A stretch of 64,000 nt of DNA from positions 186,001 to 250,000 of the forward strand of contig CAVSII010000007.1 in assembly GCA_963727955.1 (NCBI GenBank), written 5' to 3'. Position 1 is the stretch's first letter. The number at the start of each line of letters is the position of its first letter. Shown piece after piece: positions 25,436 to 34,130 of this stretch. Below the pieces are notes generated by a model. It did no database searches. It was not told the DNA's origin and saw only the letters and a list, made by a program, of their open reading frames with translations. The stretch comes from Bog-756 sp963727955. Its GTDB lineage: Bacteria > Actinomycetota > Acidimicrobiia > Acidimicrobiales > RAAP-2. The translations under genes were made by a program, and so were the position numbers.

Positions 25436-25921
25436 TCACTCTCGACCGTGGTCGGCTGGAATTTCCGGAGCGATGAGGATCGGATATCGGGTATGCGACG
25501 CCAGCCCGTGAGACACGCTACCAAGCAGAGTGCTCCGCAGAGCCCCCCGACCCCGTTGGCCACACACGATCAGACGGGCCGACAGGTCCTCCGCTGTCTC
25601 CAAGATGGCCTTGGCAATGCCTTCGAAGGACTCTCGGGTCATTGGTGATGCGTTATACCCGCTCTCCCGTGCACGAAGCGCGCCCTCTTCCGCCACTGAC
25701 TGTGCAAAGGATTCGTCCTCTGCATCCAAGTCCGCGCCCCCACCGCTCGCTGCGAAGGCGCCGGCCAGAGCCAAGCGGGTCGCAACTGTCTCCCAAATCG
25801 TGATGACAACAGCATCCACCGGCCGGCTGATCAGACCCGCCGCGGCTTTCATGGCAGCCCTGGATCCATCAGAGCCGTCGAAGCAGAACAGCACGGGACC
25901 ATCTCCGGGTGGTTGAGCCAC
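25436..25921 (-). CDS. Universal stress protein (UspA family)
   Basis: A 161-residue single-domain USP. The first strand VLFCFDGSDGSRAAMKAAAG carries the usual Asp, and the nucleotide-binding G-x2-G-x9-G-S motif is present in the segment from CGQRGRGALRSTLLGSVSH onward. ATP-binding USPs act in stress survival and dormancy. GTG 25921 is the likely start, with GAGAGGGAG upstream. Confidence 0.85.
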   Translation of the reverse strand: MAQPPGDGPVLFCFDGSDGSRAAMKAAAGLISRPVDAVVITIWETVATRLALAGAFAASGGGADLDAEDESFAQSVAEEGALRARESGYNASPMTRESFEGIAKAILETAEDLSARLIVCGQRGRGALRSTLLGSVSHGLASHTRYPILIAPEIPADHGRE

Positions 25922-26626
25922 GATCTCTCTCCCTCTCTTGGACCTTTTCGGCTGGTGGAAAAATGATCCATCACGCCTCCTCCGAGGTCAACTCGACGCC
26001 ACGTGACCCGAATAAGACGGACCCCGAGTTTCGGTACGCAAACGCCTTCAACACCGAGCGGCTCATCCCGGTCGGCATGTTCTTGTCAAATGTCCACGAG
26101 AGGACTCCAGATGGGTCCCGCAAAGGGTTTGCACACCGGGCGGTTCGTCGCCAGCTGTGAAAGGCACCGGGATGGTTCGCCGGTTCTCAGCCGGCCGCTT
26201 CATAGCATCAGTCAATTTGGCCAGGCATACGAGGCGCTCTGGAACCACGTCGTGCGCCCGCTGTGTCCCCTTCACCCGTCTCGCCCGTCGCACGGACGAA
26301 GCCTCAAGGAATCCAAGAACCTCCATGCTCTGGTAGACGGAGGCAGAGGCTCGCCGATGTCCCGTTGGATGAGACCCCGTCTTCGGTCGCTGCTCTGGCG
26401 AGGTGTCCCCAATGGCTGAGCAGGAGGCCGTTCCTCGATCGCCGAGCGTCGGTCGCCCGGCACGGTTCCTGCCAGGCATTGTGGGCTTCAGGGAAAGCTT
26501 CACCTGCGAACCGGCGGAGCACGCCTTCGCCCCACTCCGGGGTTGAGGGATAACACGACCCAGGTGGGGGACGCGCCTCAATCCAGCCAAACGACACAGC
26601 GATGGCCCGTTTATTATGGTGGCTCA
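25922..26626. other. 700 bases without a supported gene
   Basis: Overlapping open frames on both strands, none with a domain or a good start. Immediately before the flavoprotein start is TTATTAT about 10 bases upstream of ATG 26627, a possible -10 element for a nearly leaderless message. Confidence 0.45.
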
Positions 26627-27781
26627 ATGAGAATCTTGATCCTTGGCGCCGGTTTCGGCGGACTCGAATTAGCAACGCGGCTGTCTGACGAAATCGGTGG
26701 CACGGCGGAGATCCATGTCATCGACGAGAAGCCCGGATTCGTGTTCGGCTTTTCGAAGTTGGACGTCATGTTCGGGAAGCAGACTGCGGATCATGTGTTC
26801 CATCCCTACGAGGCGATCGAGAAGCCTGGAGTGCGCTTCACCAAGACCACTGTCCGGTCTATACACCCCACGCAGAAGTCCGTGGTTACTGACGCGGGTC
26901 AGTTTGAGGCGGACGTTCTGGTCGTCGCACTCGGGGCAGATCTCGACCCCGCGGCAACACCCGGTCTTCTCGAGTCGGGGCACGAGTTCTACACGGTGGC
27001 CGGTGCCTTCGCCCTTCGTGACGTCCTTGCGTCATTTGAGGGGGGCGAAGTCATAGTCGGCGTAACGTCAACACCGTTCAAGTGCCCACCGGCGCCGAGC
27101 GAGACGGCTCTCCTCATGCACGATTTCCTGACCAGGAATGGTCGGAGGGACAAGTCCCGGATTTCCCTCGTGATGCCTCTCGGTGCCCCGATCCCCCCGT
27201 CACCGGGCGCTTCGACCGCTCTCCTCGCTGCGTTCGACGAACGGGGGATCGACTGGCATCCGGAGCGCATGGTCACAGCACTCGACGGTGAGCGGAAAGT
27301 AGCCGTCCTCAACGGTGGAGAGGAACTACCGTTCGATCTCTTCCTCGGTGTTCCCATGCACAAGGCACCGGCCGTCGTCGCTGGGTCGGGCCTTACCGTG
27401 GATGGATGGATCCCAGTCGACCCGCACACGCTCCAGACGGAATTCCCCGACGTCTACGCCATTGGGGATGTCACGAGCGTTGGTACGCCGAAAGCCGGTG
27501 TATTCGCAGAGGGGCAAGCTGCTGTCGTCGCCGATCAGATCATCGCCGCCTCTCGGGACCGATCCGTGGCGGGAAGCTACGAGGGTCGCGGGGTCTGCTA
27601 TCTCGAGTTTGGTGGTGGCGAGGTTGCCACCGTCGATGTCACGTTTCTGAGCGGAATGGCACCGGTGGGCGAGATGGAAGGTCCTTCGGCCGCCCTTGCC
27701 GCTTCCAAAGCTGAGTTCGGATCGAGCCGGATTGGCCGGTGGTTTGGTCGGGATTGGACCGGAAACATCGACACCACGTGA
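26627..27781 (+). CDS. NAD(P)/FAD-dependent oxidoreductase, SQR-like
   Basis: A 384-residue pyridine nucleotide-disulfide-type flavoprotein. FAD motif MRILILGAGFGGLELATRL at the N-terminus, IDEKPGFVFGFSKLDVMFG for the first loop, and TEFPDVYAIGDVTSVGTPKA for the second FAD motif. VTSTPFKCPPAPSETALLMH keeps the Cys found in sulfide:quinone reductase and flavocytochrome c sulfide dehydrogenase relatives, but the second redox Cys is not evident, so sulfide oxidation is not assured. Start is ATG 26627, since upstream codons precede the Rossmann fold. Likely membrane-peripheral or soluble. Confidence 0.8.
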   Translation: MRILILGAGFGGLELATRLSDEIGGTAEIHVIDEKPGFVFGFSKLDVMFGKQTADHVFHPYEAIEKPGVRFTKTTVRSIHPTQKSVVTDAGQFEADVLVVALGADLDPAATPGLLESGHEFYTVAGAFALRDVLASFEGGEVIVGVTSTPFKCPPAPSETALLMHDFLTRNGRRDKSRISLVMPLGAPIPPSPGASTALLAAFDERGIDWHPERMVTALDGERKVAVLNGGEELPFDLFLGVPMHKAPAVVAGSGLTVDGWIPVDPHTLQTEFPDVYAIGDVTSVGTPKAGVFAEGQAAVVADQIIAASRDRSVAGSYEGRGVCYLEFGGGEVATVDVTFLSGMAPVGEMEGPSAALAASKAEFGSSRIGRWFGRDWTGNIDTT

Positions 27782-27891
27782 CGAGGCGCCTTCCCTCCGA
27801 TCATTTCCCTCCCGCCACAATTGCGGGAAGGGGACTCTCCGAAGTGGTGGATCCGCAGATTGGTCCGCTCACGATAGGTCTGAGTAAGCCG

Positions 27892-28053
27892 CTACTGATC
27901 TGAGGGCTGATTGCCATCGGTGAGGTCGTCGATCCATTGGTATCGGCATACTTTGCAACGTCGAACGTGCTTCATACCGGGCTCGCGGCTGGAGATGCGG
28001 TTTATGTCTTCGAGCTCGGTCTGTTCGCCACGTCTGGGACATTGAAGAGGCAT
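27892..28053 (-). CDS. Small zinc-ribbon-like protein with a missing cysteine
   Basis: A 53-residue protein from ATG 28053. It starts MPLQCPRRGEQTELEDINRI and ends HVRRCKVCRYQWIDDLTDG. The layout is that of an NrdR-like zinc ribbon (CPxC ... RRRxCxxC), but the second Cys of the first knuckle is Arg (CPRRG), leaving three Cys. Either a point mutation or a three-Cys site. Open frame upstream to 28104 is possible. No domain other than the ribbon. Confidence 0.5.
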   Translation of the reverse strand: MPLQCPRRGEQTELEDINRISSREPGMKHVRRCKVCRYQWIDDLTDGNQPSDQ

Positions 28054-28185
28054 GATGGCGCCACCACTATCAAACGCTCCCGTCCGCCATTGCCGGCCGT
28101 CCATCTCTGCGAAAAGGAATACCGGGTAGTGCGGGCGAGAACCGTTGACTTGTCAGCGACCGTCACCGCTGGCAACCTCAGATTG

Positions 28186-28557
28186 TCACGCCACTGTTGT
28201 CTGCGACGAGCGAGACCGACGCCAAAAGTGTGAGTGTCGATCCGAAGGCGGCTCGATCGTCACCGTAATGAGTTGATCCTGTCGCTCCGCCCAGCACTTC
28301 TCGCACAGATAGCACTCATCATGGATTCTGGTGGGTCCACGCTGGCGGCAATCGACACAGAGGTGATCCAGGAAGACAACGGCCACGGCCTCAGGCGTGC
28401 TGGCGGGTTGCAACTCGTCCAGCCGCTGCTGGGCGGCAGGCACGAGCTGCCACGGAGACTCTCCCGTTCCCTCCGGACGCGTCACCAGACCCCAACACAC
28501 AAGGTCACGGAGCAACGGGTCAAAGGTCTCTATGGGGTAGTCCCGCTGGGCTTCCAT
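28186..28557 (-). CDS. Hypothetical protein with a C-terminal zinc ribbon
   Basis: About 123 residues from ATG 28557 (or GTG 28560), with GAGGGAGG upstream. The first half (YPIETFDPLLRDLVCWGLVT ... QLVPAAQQRLDEL) looks like a small winged helix. The second half has two CxxC knuckles (LCVDCRQRG; YLCEKCW) separated by 14 residues, a likely zinc site. Actinobacteria have similar uncharacterised proteins. Function unknown. Confidence 0.6.
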   Translation of the reverse strand: MEAQRDYPIETFDPLLRDLVCWGLVTRPEGTGESPWQLVPAAQQRLDELQPASTPEAVAVVFLDHLCVDCRQRGPTRIHDECYLCEKCWAERQDQLITVTIEPPSDRHSHFWRRSRSSQTTVA

Positions 28558-28747
28558 CACCCCGTGCCTCCCTCAACGACTAACGCCGCCTGCCTGCGGT
28601 AGCACGTCAATTGTTAGCACTGTCGGTCCGCGAGTGCCAGCCCTTTTCGCAAGTTTTTGCTTTTGCGAGCCCCGGGCTCGATGGAGGTTTGACCCTCGTG
28701 TGCGAGGCCCTAACGCGTCGCGGTAACGCTTAAGCGAGTCCTACGCT

Positions 28748-29167
28748 ATGGCCATGATCTCGAGAATCGGTTTGACCAACAGCGAGCGGGCCTACGTCCA
28801 GAGCCAGCCGCTCGGCCGCCTCGCCACTGTCGATGCCAAGGGTGCGCCTCAGAACAACCCGGTTGGCGTGTTCCTGGACGAGGAAACCGGCGACCTCGTC
28901 ATCGGCGGGGGAGCGATGGGCGCGTCCCGGAAGTTCCGCAACATTCGGGCCAACCCCCAGGTCGCCCTCGTCATCGACGACATTGTGTCGGTGCATCCCT
29001 GGACGGTGCGGGGTGTCGAAATACGCGGGACGGCCGTGGCCCTTTCGGACGTCGAACCCCCCGTCGAGTTCATGAGCCCTGAAGTTATCCGGGTCACGCC
29101 GAACTGGATCGCCAGCTGGGGACTCGACCCGGATGGGCAAGGCAGGCAGACTCGGCGAGGGCGCTGA
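28748..29167 (+). CDS. PPOX class F420-dependent oxidoreductase
   Basis: A 139-residue split-barrel protein of the pyridoxamine-5-phosphate oxidase-like superfamily. YVQSQPLGRLATVDAKGAPQ, NPVGVFLDEETGDLVIGG and FRNIRANPQVALVIDD are the usual F420-binding family segments. GVEIRGTAVAL and VTPNWIASWGLD close the fold. In actinobacteria these reduce or oxidise small molecules with deazaflavin F420. ATG 28748 or the in-frame ATG at 28754 could be the start. Confidence 0.85.
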   Translation: MAMISRIGLTNSERAYVQSQPLGRLATVDAKGAPQNNPVGVFLDEETGDLVIGGGAMGASRKFRNIRANPQVALVIDDIVSVHPWTVRGVEIRGTAVALSDVEPPVEFMSPEVIRVTPNWIASWGLDPDGQGRQTRRGR

Positions 29168-29226
29168 GGCGACTAGCGGCGCTCGCTCCTCTAGCGTTCG
29201 CGCCAAGCCGGTTAGGAGCGATCCAA

Positions 29227-29625
29227 ATGCGACCCATCTTCCATCTTTCGTTTCCGGTACGGGATCTGGAGGAGGCCATCGACTTCTACAGTCGGCGCCT
29301 CGGTGCCGAAATCGGCAGACGTACCGATCAATCCGTGGATGCTCTGATGTTCGGTGCCCAAGTGACGCTTCAGAACGATCCTTCGAGTGTTAGTAAGCCG
29401 ATGCCGAGGACCAGGCACTTTGGTGCAACCCTCCCGTGGGGTGAATGGGAATCGTTGACCTCTCAGTTACTCAGGGAATGTGTCGTCGTGGAGCCGCCGA
29501 CCGTCTCTTACGTGGGTCAACCTATCGAGCAAGGCAAGATGATGATCGCCGATCCAAGCGGGAACCTCATTGAGATCAAGGCTTACCGAAATCCTGACAG
29601 AGTGCTCGGCTCACTCTCGGTCTGA
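29227..29625 (+). CDS. VOC family (glyoxalase-like) protein
   Basis: A 132-residue VOC protein. MRPIFHLSFPVRDLEEAIDF then YSRRLGAEIG form the first module; MMIADPSGNLIEIKAY is the closing motif with the Glu metal ligand retained, and His6 or His8 would be the first ligand. AGGAG lies 9 bases upstream of ATG 29227. Often annotated as glyoxalase; substrate unknown. Confidence 0.8.
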   Translation: MRPIFHLSFPVRDLEEAIDFYSRRLGAEIGRRTDQSVDALMFGAQVTLQNDPSSVSKPMPRTRHFGATLPWGEWESLTSQLLRECVVVEPPTVSYVGQPIEQGKMMIADPSGNLIEIKAYRNPDRVLGSLSV

Positions 29626-29715
29626 GTTGGACGCCGGAGTTACGGCACTCACAGGGGTGTTTCACACACTTCACGTTGCGTCCAGGACTTGACATGGACG
29701 CTGTACCGGTCGGAA

Positions 29716-30141
29716 TCAGCGCAGCTCGGCCCCCTGTCGCACGGCAATTGTCACACGAGCCGTCGCACAAAGCCGGTCTTGGTCATCGCGCATTTCGACG
29801 TCCCAGACCCAACTCGTCCGACCTCTGTGTATCGCCACCGCTGAAGCGTGAACAGAACCGTCGGTGATGGGCCGCAGGAAGCTCGTGTTGTTGGCCATTC
29901 CGAGTGCGCCACCCCCTGCGGCGAACACCCCCCGGGCCGTCCCGGTCGAGGCCAGTGTTTCGGCGATTGCGGCATAGACGCCACCGTGAACCATGCCCAG
30001 AGACTGGCAAACCTGTGGACGGACCGGTAGGTGGCCGGAGCACCGGTCGCTCTCGTTGCTCTCGTCGACGACCAATCCGATCGTCGCGTCGAATGCTGAT
30101 TCCAGAGGAACGCGCAGCTGGTATGGAGGAGAATCGGGCAT
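29716..30141 (-). CDS. PaaI family hotdog thioesterase
   Basis: About 141 residues with the hotdog fold. QSLGMVHGGVYAAIAETLAS holds the 'HGG' catalytic motif with the following helix, GMANNTSFLRPITDG is the dimer-interface strand and ARVTIAVRQ the end. Such enzymes hydrolyse acyl- or aryl-CoA. Start ATG 30141 is inferred from family length; the ribosome binding site is poor. Confidence 0.85.
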   Translation of the reverse strand: MPDSPPYQLRVPLESAFDATIGLVVDESNESDRCSGHLPVRPQVCQSLGMVHGGVYAAIAETLASTGTARGVFAAGGGALGMANNTSFLRPITDGSVHASAVAIHRGRTSWVWDVEMRDDQDRLCATARVTIAVRQGAELR

Positions 30142-30405
30142 GGCCTCGAGGTTACTGCTGCCCCAACCCAGCCGACCATCTGCGGCTGATGACCCCACTT
30201 CGGGCGGAAGTTAGACCTCGTTCTACAATCGAAATCGGATGGTGTGCAGTCTGGTCAGATGAAGAGGCGCTGATGGGGAAGGCGGGCGACGGTACCCAAG
30301 GCGGCCAGCACGGGTTGAGCGACCGTCCCGATGGCGCAGGCCTTCACCAGAGTTCGCCCACCGCCCTCGACTCATGGGGGATGGCCGATTGTGGCGCTTT
30401 GGCTG

Positions 30406-31270
30406 ATGGGCAATGATTCCCCGATGGAAGTTGCCTCCAGTCGCACCGCCATAATGGCTGCAGTGGCGCGGGGCAGACATCCATTGGAGGATCCGCCCCC
30501 GCTCATTCTGGACGATCCGATCGCGTTGCAGTTCGTCGGCCCTTCATGGCGTGACATCGCAGCACTGAGTGATTCCCGATACTCCGCCGAATTAAGGTCG
30601 CCAGATAAGAGCTGCCATCACGATCCGTTCACGCTACGCAGAGGACCGTCTGGAGCTGGGCAATTTCCGCCAGTACGTTTTGCTGGGCGCCGGCCTCGAT
30701 TCGTTCCGGTGGCGGCGTGCGGATCTACTGGGTCCGCTCCGTCTGTTCGAGGTGGATCATCCGGCATCGCAGGCATGGAAGCGCCGGCGCATGGGCGAAT
30801 TGGGACTTGATGCGAGTGAGTACCAGATCTTTGCTCCCGTCGATTTCGAGGTGAAGTCACTGGACGAGGGACTTGACGCAGCTGACTTCGACTGGCAACA
30901 GCCCACCATGTTCTCGTGGCTGGGGGTTATCCCGTACCTGACCATCGGAGCCGTCGAGGCGACCCTGCGGGCGATCGCCCTCTGTCCTTCAGGTTCGGAG
31001 GTGGTATTCGAGTACGGGTTGTCGGAACCGTTCTTGGACGACTTCGGGCGCGAGTTCAGAGCCGGATTCTCCCCACTGGCAACGAGAGTCGGCGAACCCC
31101 TGAGAACTCGATGGTCACCTGATGAGGCAGAGATGGTCATCCAAAGGTGCGGTTTAAGAGTCGTGGATCATCCGAGCCGCGAGGATCTTGTCGGCAGATA
31201 TCTCTCTGGCCGGGCCGATGGGCTCCATCCTTGGAGCGCATCCCGGCTGATGGCGGTGACGGTACCCTGA
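30406..31270 (+). pseudogene. LCMT-like SAM-dependent methyltransferase with a frameshift
   Basis: Two frames together encode a class I methyltransferase of the leucine-carboxyl-methyltransferase-like group common in actinobacteria. Frame one (from about 30406) gives SSRTAIMAAVARGRHPLEDP and LILDDPIALQFVGP. After about 30595 the homology continues in another frame: ITIRSRYAEDRLELGNFRQY, VLLGAGLDSFRWRRAD (SAM site), FEVDHPASQAWKRRR, to the stop at 31270. One indel between 30590 and 30600 explains the break, and the rest is intact. Methyl acceptor unknown. Confidence 0.75.
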
Positions 31271-31368
31271 GAGCGAATTGCCGCAACACCTTGAAATACG
31301 TCCCGTCTGGTCACGGTCCGTGAGGGTGGCGATTCGGGATTCGCTGGCGCGGAAATAGACTTCCAGGG

Positions 31369-31500
31369 ATGGCTGAAACCAGTTTGGCCGAGGCCGCCCG
31401 CCGCCCCTGGTGGACCGCCGACTACCTCGCCTTCCGCTTTGAGGTGGTTGAGGTAACAGGGGTCATTCGACGAGAAGGGAACCCGAAATCTGATGACTGA
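31369..31500 (+). CDS. Possible 43-residue protein overlapping the next gene
   Basis: ATG 31369 to TGA 31498-31500: begins MAETSLAEAARRPWWTADYL and continues AFRFEVVEVTGVIRRE. Codon third positions are GC-rich in the first 30 codons, as in real genes here. Its last 8 bases overlap the start of the following gene (ATGACTGA), which would couple translation. No family recognised; may also be the tail of an eroded gene. Confidence 0.35.
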   Translation: MAETSLAEAARRPWWTADYLAFRFEVVEVTGVIRREGNPKSDD

Positions 31501-31960
31501 TCAAGGCCCGGAGATCATTCGCGGCAAGAACGTGGTGGCTGTTATTTCATTTCGTGACGCCTACATCTATGCCACCGATACGGAACCCGGTGAGCGACCC
31601 GAGCGCGTTGTCGCTCCTGATGATGACGGGCGGTTCCACAAGGTCCACCACAAGGCTGGGAACCCATCAGGAACTTACGAAGACGACAGCCCTGCCTACT
31701 GGAAAGAGATCACCGAAGAGCTCGCACCGGCAGGTGCGATCCTCGTCTTCGGTCATGGCCGAGGCAAGGCCAACGCGTCGCACCATTGGATCACCTATGT
31801 CGAGAAGCACCGTCGAGATGTGGCGGAAAAGTTGGTGGCCGACGTGCGCGTCGACATTGACCACATAGATCAAGAGCAGGTGCTGCGGCTGGCCCAGATC
31901 TACTTTGGTGAATCGCCAGGGCGCGACTCCGGAGATGATCGGCGCGGGGCTGAAGCCTAG
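31493..31960 (+). CDS. Hypothetical protein, eRF1-domain-3-like
   Basis: A 155-residue soluble protein. RGKNVVAVISFRDAYIYATD opens a beta strand, AGAILVFGHGRGKANASHHW is a glycine-rich loop, and VEKHRRDVAEKLVADVRVDI plus the end EQVLRLAQIYFGE form a helix-strand-helix. The 'GHG.GK.N.......H' pattern resembles bacterial proteins related to eRF1 domain 3 often linked to host-attachment annotations; that link is tentative. No signal peptide or membrane segment. Confidence 0.6.
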   Translation: MTDQGPEIIRGKNVVAVISFRDAYIYATDTEPGERPERVVAPDDDGRFHKVHHKAGNPSGTYEDDSPAYWKEITEELAPAGAILVFGHGRGKANASHHWITYVEKHRRDVAEKLVADVRVDIDHIDQEQVLRLAQIYFGESPGRDSGDDRRGAEA

Positions 31961-32083
31961 GGTAGGAACTGGTGTCGCGGCCAAGGGGGAACATCGGGAC
32001 GTAGTCCACGTGGTGGCCTGGTGCCTGACAGTGACAAATGTAAGCGACTTCCACGCCCGGGAGCGCTGAGCGTAGACACCGGA

Positions 32084-32704
32084 TCAGATCACTGGACACT
32101 GAAGAAGGGCGGTTGCCTCCCGGAGCAACCCGGCGAGCTCGTCGGCACGGTGGGGGTTGTACACAGGCCCTGTCCCGTCTGTCAGGAGCCAGCTCAACAG
32201 GGCTATGCCACGAACCTGGCCAGGCGTCTGTGCCACCAGCACAGCGAGGAGTGCCCGAACATCCAGCTCATCGGACAGGATGCTGCTCCCGTTGATCGGC
32301 ACTGCTGGGTGTCGTGGCCCGGTCGGCGTGCGGGCTTGGGCCAGCAGATCGGCCCAGGCGTCCGCCAGCGCCCGCCGCTTGACTGGAGAAACGAGGATCT
32401 GGGAACGGGCCGCAAGGAGCAGGTGCGACTCCGGTGAGCGGCCCTCGGCCAGCTTGCGGTCGAGAGAAGGGGCCAGCAGCCGAGTCACAGCTCGTGACCA
32501 CCCCCTATTGAGTCGGAGAGTCAGCCGGTTCGGAAACGACCGTTCGTATAGGAGGAGGGTCTTGGGCCGATGGGCAGAGCCGTCGGTGGCTTTGCGCAGG
32601 GATCGGAGAGCCGCTCGGCGTTGGCGCCGCTCAACAGGCGTCAAATGGCTGCTCGGGCCGTTGGCGATCCTTTGGAAGATTGGGGAGGTGGTCACCTCCC
32701 CCAT
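32084..32704 (-). CDS. Hypothetical actinobacterial protein
   Basis: About 206 residues from ATG 32704. It has a basic first half (LTPVERRQRRAALRSLRKAT; SLDRKLAEGRSPESHLLLAA) and a helical second half (ALADAWADLLAQ; DVRALLAVLVAQTPGQVRGI; LLTDGTGPVYNPHRADELAG). The Leu/Arg-rich pattern and 'LLTDGTGPLY' phrase recur in uncharacterised actinobacterial proteins. No enzyme motif. Divergent from the GlxA-type regulator by 45 bases, so the two share a promoter region. Confidence 0.6.
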   Translation of the reverse strand: MGEVTTSPIFQRIANGPSSHLTPVERRQRRAALRSLRKATDGSAHRPKTLLLYERSFPNRLTLRLNRGWSRAVTRLLAPSLDRKLAEGRSPESHLLLAARSQILVSPVKRRALADAWADLLAQARTPTGPRHPAVPINGSSILSDELDVRALLAVLVAQTPGQVRGIALLSWLLTDGTGPVYNPHRADELAGLLREATALLQCPVI

Positions 32705-32748
32705 GGTGAGCCAGGCAGGAAGTCTCCGAAAGTGGCAGGATTGACACA

Positions 32749-34071
32749 GTGCGCGACGAACCTGCCAATCCTGCAGTTTCACCGAGTGGCGGGCGGCCGC
32801 CCGAGCGGAGGGTCCATAACATCGCCATCGTCCTGTACGAAGGGTTTACCGCCTTCGAGCTCGGGGTGGCCTGCGAGATCTTCGGTGACGATCGATGGGT
32901 GGCTCCCGGCGAACCCTGGTATCGGCTCTTCATTTGTGGGGATGACTCGGCCCCGCTGACCTCGGACAGCGGCTTCCAGATCCTCGTTCCTTACGGGCTC
33001 GATGTTCTGCAGGCAGTCGACACGGTGATTGTGGCTCCGACCTACCGGCCGTCAGACATTCCCGACAGCGTGTTCGAGGGGCTCAGACAGGCCCACGCCA
33101 GGGGATGTCGAATGCTTTCCCTTTGCGGGGGAGCCTTTGTGTTGGCCGAAGCTGGGCTGCTCGACGGACGGCGAGTTGCCACGCACTGGACAGAGTGCCA
33201 CGCACTGGCGGCCCGCTATCCGGATCTGTCTGTGGATGCCGGCGTTCTCTTCGTCGATGAGGGAGACATCCTCACCGGAGCTGGAAGTGCGGCAGGCATC
33301 GATCTGTGCCTCCATATCGTCCGTCAGGACTATGGGAGCGAAGTGGCGGCACAGCTTGCTCGCCAACTGGTCGTCCCTCCTCAGCGCGACGGAGGGCAAG
33401 CCCAATACATCGACAGGCCTCTTCCCAGCCTCGACGACTGCGATCGCCTTTCCGACACAGTGGCCTGGATGCAGGTCCACCTCGATGAGCCACTGACGAT
33501 TGAAGATCTGGCCGCCCGAGCGGCGATGAGTGCCCGAACCTTCGCCCGTCGGTTTCAGGCGGCAACTGGAACTTCGCCACATCGGTGGCTCCAAGCGCAA
33601 CGCGTCAAGTTGGCCCAACGCCTCTTGGAAACCAGTGACCTTTCCGTAGAACTGGTGGCCTCCCAGAGCGGTTTCTCTACGGCAGCGAACCTTAGAAAGC
33701 ACTTCGGCCGAGTGGTCAGTACGAGCCCACAGGCATATCGCCAGACTTTCAGGCACAGATCTCCGGACCCTGCCAGAGCCGGGGCAGGCTACGAGCCGCC
33801 ACCGGGGTTCGGGAACGGTCTGGCTGAGCATCGTGCCCCGCCTTCCATCATCGAGCCGGGTGATCGGGCCGCCGTTCGGCAACAGGACGATGCGGAGCCG
33901 AATGGAGAGGGTTGGTCGATGTCGCTTGACGGCCGTCGTGAGACGGGCGTCGCCCCGAGGTCCTCGGGTGCTCGACCAGGCGCCCGTAATGCGGGAAGGA
34001 GACGTTCCGGAAGGTCCTCGGAGCCACCGGTGGCAGGGCCGGCGGCCGCATCGGACTCAATCGGTGGTTGA
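32749..34071 (+). CDS. GlxA family transcriptional regulator (DJ-1/PfpI + AraC HTH)
   Basis: A 440-residue regulator from GTG 32749. Residues about 23-195 are a DJ-1/PfpI-like domain (HNIAIVLYEGFTAFELGVAC; MLSLCGGAFVLAEAGLLDGR, with the elbow Cys). Residues about 235-335 are an AraC-type double HTH (LTIEDLAARAAMSARTFARR; VELVASQSGFSTAANLRKHF). The last ~105 residues, from about 336, form a low-complexity Pro/Gly/Arg/Ser tail not found in the family, suggesting loss of the original stop. Likely a ligand-responsive activator. Confidence 0.85.
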   Translation: MRDEPANPAVSPSGGRPPERRVHNIAIVLYEGFTAFELGVACEIFGDDRWVAPGEPWYRLFICGDDSAPLTSDSGFQILVPYGLDVLQAVDTVIVAPTYRPSDIPDSVFEGLRQAHARGCRMLSLCGGAFVLAEAGLLDGRRVATHWTECHALAARYPDLSVDAGVLFVDEGDILTGAGSAAGIDLCLHIVRQDYGSEVAAQLARQLVVPPQRDGGQAQYIDRPLPSLDDCDRLSDTVAWMQVHLDEPLTIEDLAARAAMSARTFARRFQAATGTSPHRWLQAQRVKLAQRLLETSDLSVELVASQSGFSTAANLRKHFGRVVSTSPQAYRQTFRHRSPDPARAGAGYEPPPGFGNGLAEHRAPPSIIEPGDRAAVRQQDDAEPNGEGWSMSLDGRRETGVAPRSSGARPGARNAGRRRSGRSSEPPVAGPAAASDSIGG

Positions 34072-34130
34072 AGAACCGGGACAACCTGATCGAAGATACG
34101 TGTAGGTAGATTCCGAAGTCCAAAGGAGAC

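Noticed and set aside
25922..26626. Protein-coding gene in the 700-base gap (e.g. 26063-26590 minus)
   Set aside because: No motif, no ribosome binding site, and overlapping frames on both strands of similar poor quality.
32749..34071. Possible ThiJ-type protease or glyoxalase function for the DJ-1-like domain
   Set aside because: The presence of the AraC HTH and the GlxA-like order fits a regulator, so catalysis is not supported.
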